Shown piece after piece: positions 59,895-64,000 of a stretch of 64,000 nucleotides of DNA (the first letter of the stretch is position 1; each line of letters begins with the position of its first letter). The translations under genes were made by a program, and so were the position numbers. The notes under the pieces were generated by a model, which saw only the letters and a list, made by a program, of their open reading frames with translations, did not search any database and was not told the origin of the DNA. This stretch comes from Macquaria australasica (lineage: Eukaryota > Chordata > Actinopteri > Centrarchiformes > Percichthyidae): NCBI GenBank assembly GCA_005408345.1, contig SEMN01000534.1, positions 186,001-250,000 on the forward strand, read 5' to 3'.

Positions 59895-62800
59895 TCAGAC
59901 CTTTGGTGGAGGTACTGGCCTCAGAGCCTAGATACAAACCAAAAAGATATGCATTCACTGACTAAGTTTAAGGAATAGTGTCTTTCATGTCTGTATGCTA
60001 AATATGAAGCTACAGCCAGTTAGCTTAGCTTAGCATAAAGACTGGAAACGGGGAATATATAGGTGCTGGTAGGCAGATTTTGTTACATTTGGTAAGAGCC
60101 AGCTGTTTCCCCCGTTTCCAGTCTTTTATCTAAGCTAAGCTAACCAGCTGCTGGCTGTAGCTTCATATTTTACAGACAGTTATGACAGCGTATGGATATT
60201 CGCATTGGGCGGGATTACATTTCACTGTGATTGTACCTTTTATGATTACATGTGACAAATAAACTTGATTGATTGACCTTTTCAACTAGTCAGGTGTACA
60301 AAAAACTGTAGATCACACATTTTATACCCAGTTTGTGTGCAGTCAGTGAAAAAGTTAATTTTTCATTTTCAAACGTTACATGTTTGTGATTGAATAGGAC
60401 ACAGGCTTGTCATCCAGTCAGATGAGATCTTTTTGCCAACACGAGAAATACAAAATGACTGATCTTGTCCGTGTGTGAGAGTTACCTGACGTGCAGCTAT
60501 GTAGTTCTGGCTTTGGGGTTTAGGTCTGTTCCCCGCTGGAGGTGGTGGAGGTGGAGCTCCTCTGGGCTTTGGCATTCCAGCCTAAAATGTCAAGTATTAG
60601 GAAATGACATTGAATAGTTATATGATATATCCCAACTCAACACCTGTAAAACTGTCATTGACAGATTGGCCATCTGGAAATTGGGGCCGCCCGATAAGTG
60701 AAAAAGAGAGAAAAACAAAGAAAGCTCTGTCAGCTGCGAGTGGAAAATGTGTTAAAATAACAGATTTATTCTCGAAACATGCCACCGCCGAGGCCTCCGC
60801 AGCCGACAGTGACAAATATAAAACCTCCATGGATCAAAAATTCATAATAGAAAGAGTCATACAAAATCCTGTTTTCAAGTACACCTTTTTGAATGATATA
60901 ATATTTCATATCGGAAGTTTCAAAAACGACCGAAAATTATGCAGGGAAATCGATGTTATGGAGGGATTTCGATTTGCTTCAGCTTACATTAACTGCGTCG
61001 GGCTCGGGCATAAAAAACAGAATGCCTGTCGGGTTCGGGTCGGGCTCAGCTACTACTCTCTCGGACTTGGGTCTGGTTCGGACAGAAATATGCGCACTAT
61101 ACTCCATCGGTGCATCGCTTTCTGCCATTTCTGATAGTGAGATTGTGATTCCTAAGCAGATGTGACAAAAGCATTTTGTTTTTACATGTGGGTAACTTAA
61201 GCCAAGGCGAGAAGGGCAAGATACACTAACATTAGCTAACACATTATATAATACTATTTATATAATAGTATAAATACAATTATATAAAATATATAAAAAA
61301 TAGTATATAAAGTAGTATATAAATAGTATATAAAAATAGTATTATACTATAATACTATTTACATAATATAAACAATTATATAATACATTTCGATTTATAT
61401 TCGACTCCTGAAATCCGTTCCAACAGCCCTAGTTCTGTGTTGAGAATGTCTGCATTCTAGTCTATATGGTTTTATCTCAAGCTTTTTATGTTAACATTTG
61501 GGTGGGGTTGGTGTTGGGTCTGAATAAAATAGGGCCTGCCTGTTTTTTGATTCCAGTCCGTCACTGAATACTGTATATTCCAACACATTACCTGTGGTAC
61601 TGCCATGGGTTGACTAGGAGCTGGCCCTTTGTTCAGGTGGCGAGCGGAGCTGTCCACTGCTGGCTTCTTCCTCTGGGGCTGTGCACTGTTAGAAAAAGAG
61701 AGATTTAATCTGCTGGCTCACATAGGTGAGTTTACAGTTACATAGCCACACCAAGACCTGCAATAGGGCGACGATCACTTACGTTGGCAACATGGGACTT
61801 TGTCGTTTTTTCCAGGTGAACCCTACCACCCCAGCAATGACACCTAAAACCACTAGTATAACTGTCAGTACGATGGCAATGGTTGCTCCTGCAGAAATGG
61901 AATAGAAATAAGTTTGGTTTCAATGCAGCAGTGCAACGCAAGTGATTTAGATTCAGTGTTAGTTGTGCAGAAAGTATGCTGTATGTGTTAATGAACTGCA
62001 GGTAGGTTTTACCAGTAGAAAGAGGACTGAGACTTCCATCCTCCAAATCGCAGTTAGGAGGCATCCAACCAGGCTCACACTGACACTCACTCCTGTGATT
62101 GCACACCTGAAGCACACAAAAGAAACCCTGCGATTATCTGATGTTTTGTTTAATGGCACCATGCAGCAGCAGCAGCAGCAGCAGCAGCCGTGTTAATACA
62201 TGGCGCCATCAATCAGAATCAGAATCATGAGAGTCTGTGTCAGTGGGTGTCCTGGGCCTTGTTGATAAGGCCAACTGCAGACGGGAAGAAACAGTTCTTG
62301 TGGCGTGAGGTTTTGGTCCTGATGGGCCGAGCCTCAAACTGTTTGTGTCCAAGCTTTCATCCAAGCTAACCAGTAGTTTGGTTCGTCACTAATGTTCATT
62401 CGTTCTTTAGTACAGTTTAGTTTAGCCATAATTCACATATTGTAATATTGTTTGATCTGCCACTTTATTTTTCCCGCCAACCTTTTCCTTACAGAAAAGA
62501 TTTGCCAGACTTGCTACATTTAGTAGTCAGATCGAACATTGATTTGACTGGTGACCAGTCCAGGGTGTATCATACCCCTCTGATAGAAGGGATGGTTTAT
62601 GGTATTGTTCAGTGGTATTTTTTAGTAGTTTTGGCCAAGTTTGCATTTGTACTAACTACTGCCATTTATAGTGACAGAAACTGGTTGTTTCAAACATTTA
62701 CAGTATCAGTCTTAACCAACTTACAGCTGACTCAGGTTGGTGGAAAACTGAGGAATGTCTTGTGAGAATAACCACAAATTTGTAATCTTATTTGTGTTGA

Positions 62801-64000
62801 TTTTTCTCCTACACACACAAATATGTGGATATATATTATCAAATCATAATTAGTATTTTTTTCAAATTAGCTGAGCTTCACAATTCTCCACGTACCCCCT
62901 GGTGACTGCAGAAGCAGCCCTGGTTGGGAATCACTGACTTAAATAACAAAAAAATGATATAAACTAAACGAACTTAAACTCTGAGCAGTGTTGGCATGTA
63001 CTTACAGCATGGCCTGGGCATTTTGCTGAGCAGTTTGTATTTCTGTAAGCCGTCTCAAGATCCACACACTCATTTTGGCTGCACACCTTGAAAAAACAAA
63101 CAAGTCAGGTGACAAACACATCGCTTACTTTGATGCGCATTGTAGATTTAGAGCTGCGGCATTCAAACAGGTGGATGTTGATGGATTTTCTCGGGTTGAT
63201 TGTGACGCGAACACAAAAAACATTTACAGAATGAGCAACTGTTAAAAAGAAAACGCAGCCCGTTACCTTATTGCCCCCACATGTAGTGCCAGTGTCCACC
63301 TGGCCGTAGTCTGTGGCGTAGTCTTCAAAGAAAGCCGCCTTGCAGTCGCCCACCCTGACCATGCGGCCGTAGTTCGGGTTTTCATTACCGTCGTGACAGA
63401 AGAGCTTCCCACAAAACACGTCTCTGCAAAGTTAGAGAGGCTCCGAATATGAGTTCACATTCACTTCAGAGCCAATATTCCAACTTCTTCTGCACAAACA
63501 AAACCTCAACTAAACATTTCCTCTAACAGATACTTTACTGCATATTAAACTACACAGAACACTAATGAGGGTGCACTGCAGAGTAACTGTGTTTCACTGA
63601 GACTCACTGTCGCTGGCAGGGGACGTACTGGTCTCTTGAGGGCCGTCTGCAGAAGGCGTAGTAGGTTCCTCTGGTGTTCTGGTCATAGCAGGACGGACGG
63701 GCCTCTATAGCACCTGGTGACAGGAGAGGATTACATGAGAATATCGACTTTTATGTGTATTTAAGGTCTTTTTAGACTGCAGCTTTTCCTTAACAAAGCA
63801 GTGTAACATAAAATGGCACAAAAACGCACCCAAAAACACACGGACACTCACTTGATCCATACAGCCTGACACACTGGTTTGGCCTCTGTGGACACTGGCC
63901 GTTGTAGCAGTACCCCAGGCCTCCATCACACGGGAGGCCGTTCACTGCAAAGACGTCCTCGGGACAGGTGGCGCTCTTCCCGTCACAGTGCTCCGCCAGG
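59895..64000 (-). CDS. adam28: ADAM28-like metalloprotease-disintegrin, C-terminal part (5' end outside window)
   Basis: Membrane-anchored ADAM; only the region after the protease domain is present. Minus-strand exons, 5' to 3': 64000-63852 (partial), 63713-63608, 63423-63267, 63086-63006, 62106-62013, 61888-61783, 61685-61592, 60581-60486, 59927-59895. All phases agree. They encode the end of the disintegrin domain (LAEHCDGKSATCPEDVF), the cysteine-rich domain (GLGYCYNGQCP, CGKLFC, GTTCGGNKVC), an EGF-like module (CPGHAVCNHRSECQCEPGW), one membrane helix (ATIAIVLTVILVVLGVIAGV) followed by basic WKKR, and a tail with SH3-ligand prolines (APPPPPPAG; C-terminal PVPPPKV). The cysteine-rich part fits human ADAM28 better than ADAM8 from memory. 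Human ADAM28 is also on 8p21 near PPP3CC. The last 11-codon exon is the least certain join. ADAM8 or ADAM9 types are alternatives, and catalytic competence cannot be judged. Confidence 0.85.
59988..60177. repeat. Long inverted repeat in the last adam28 intron
   Basis: Arms at about 59988-60055 and 60107-60177 pair with few mismatches (tatgaagctacagccag with ctggctgtagcttcata; actggaaacgggg with ccccgtttccagt). The loop is about 50 bases. Shared phrases with 52003-52249 mark it as a member of a dispersed fish MITE family. It is followed near 60228-60280 by a short tail-like phrase, acatgtgacaaataaactt. Confidence 0.75.
60604..61134 (+). pseudogene. Possible hAT-type transposon remnant with 176-codon open frame
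   Basis: An open frame antisense to adam28 lies in the intron between its exons at 61592 and 60581. The part from residue about 20 (DWPSGNWGRPISEKERKTKK, then ALSAASGKCVKITDLF) resembles N-terminal regions of domesticated or relic hAT and zinc-finger transposases by general feel. Downstream, tcgggctcgggc and gggttcgggtcgggctc near 60998-61050 look like subterminal GC-rich repeats, and a possible right end, ccgttccaacagccctag, lies near 61430. No catalytic domain is seen. The assignment is tentative. Confidence 0.35.
61241..61390. repeat. AT-rich palindromic low-complexity tract
   Basis: About 150 bases made almost wholly of variants of tatataatagtat and its complement, with many overlapping small inverted repeats. 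It is probably an expanded low-complexity tract inside the putative transposon remnant. Confidence 0.7.
62164..62187. repeat. (CAG)8 trinucleotide run
   Basis: Eight CAG units in an adam28 intron, non-coding in the gene's orientation. Confidence 0.9.
62225..62370. repeat. Dispersed repeat fragment in adam28 intron
   Basis: The phrases cgggaagaaacagttcttgt and gtgaggttttggtcctgatg match a repeat I recognise from several fish genomes, probably a retroelement fragment. The rest of this intron (62107-63005) shows nothing else identifiable. Confidence 0.4.

Noticed and set aside
62448..62765. 105-codon plus-strand frame in an adam28 intron
   Set aside because: No motif or homologue recognised; isolated, and antisense to the gene.

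Overview
This is a eukaryotic nuclear window, almost certainly from a teleost fish and probably a percomorph. The genes are split by GT-AG introns. The gaps are full of short inverted-repeat DNA transposons, simple repeats and a Tc1 element of the kind common in fish genomes. Nothing bacterial, phage or CRISPR-like is present. All exon joins below were made by eye from splice sites, reading phase and remembered vertebrate homologues; no alignment was run.

There are four host genes. (1) abcb9 (TAP-like lysosomal peptide transporter), + strand, coding 626-6592, 11 coding exons, complete, about 815 aa. (2) vps37b (ESCRT-I subunit), + strand, 7919-24126, 4 exons, complete, 288 aa. (3) ppp3cc-like calcineurin A catalytic subunit, + strand, 28398-55871, 14 exons, complete, about 511 aa. 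(4) the 3' part of an ADAM gene, best matched to adam28, - strand, 59895-64000. It holds the end of the disintegrin domain, the cysteine-rich and EGF-like domains, a membrane segment and a proline-rich tail; the 5' part lies beyond the right edge. ppp3cc and adam28 converge, with polyadenylation signals about 290 bp apart.

The adjacency of abcb9 and vps37b matches human 12q24, and ppp3cc with adam28 matches human 8p21, so the window joins two blocks that are separate in human. The genes do not form a pathway, though abcb9 and vps37b both act in the endolysosomal system.

Mobile DNA is the most distinctive content. A 1,603-bp Tc1/mariner element (15816-17418) lies in vps37b intron 2. It has long terminal inverted repeats of IR/DR type, TA target duplications and an uninterrupted 340-codon transposase with the D-D-E triad. 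ppp3cc intron 9 holds a U6 snRNA pseudogene, an inverted-repeat element, and a further nested pair. The inner member of that pair is 730 bp, flanked by a perfect 8-bp duplication and carrying repeated GC-rich subterminal motifs. Other inverted-repeat elements, microsatellites and perfect short hairpins are listed individually. I found no convincing novel multi-gene system; the best leads are the intact Tc1 element and the nested insertion.
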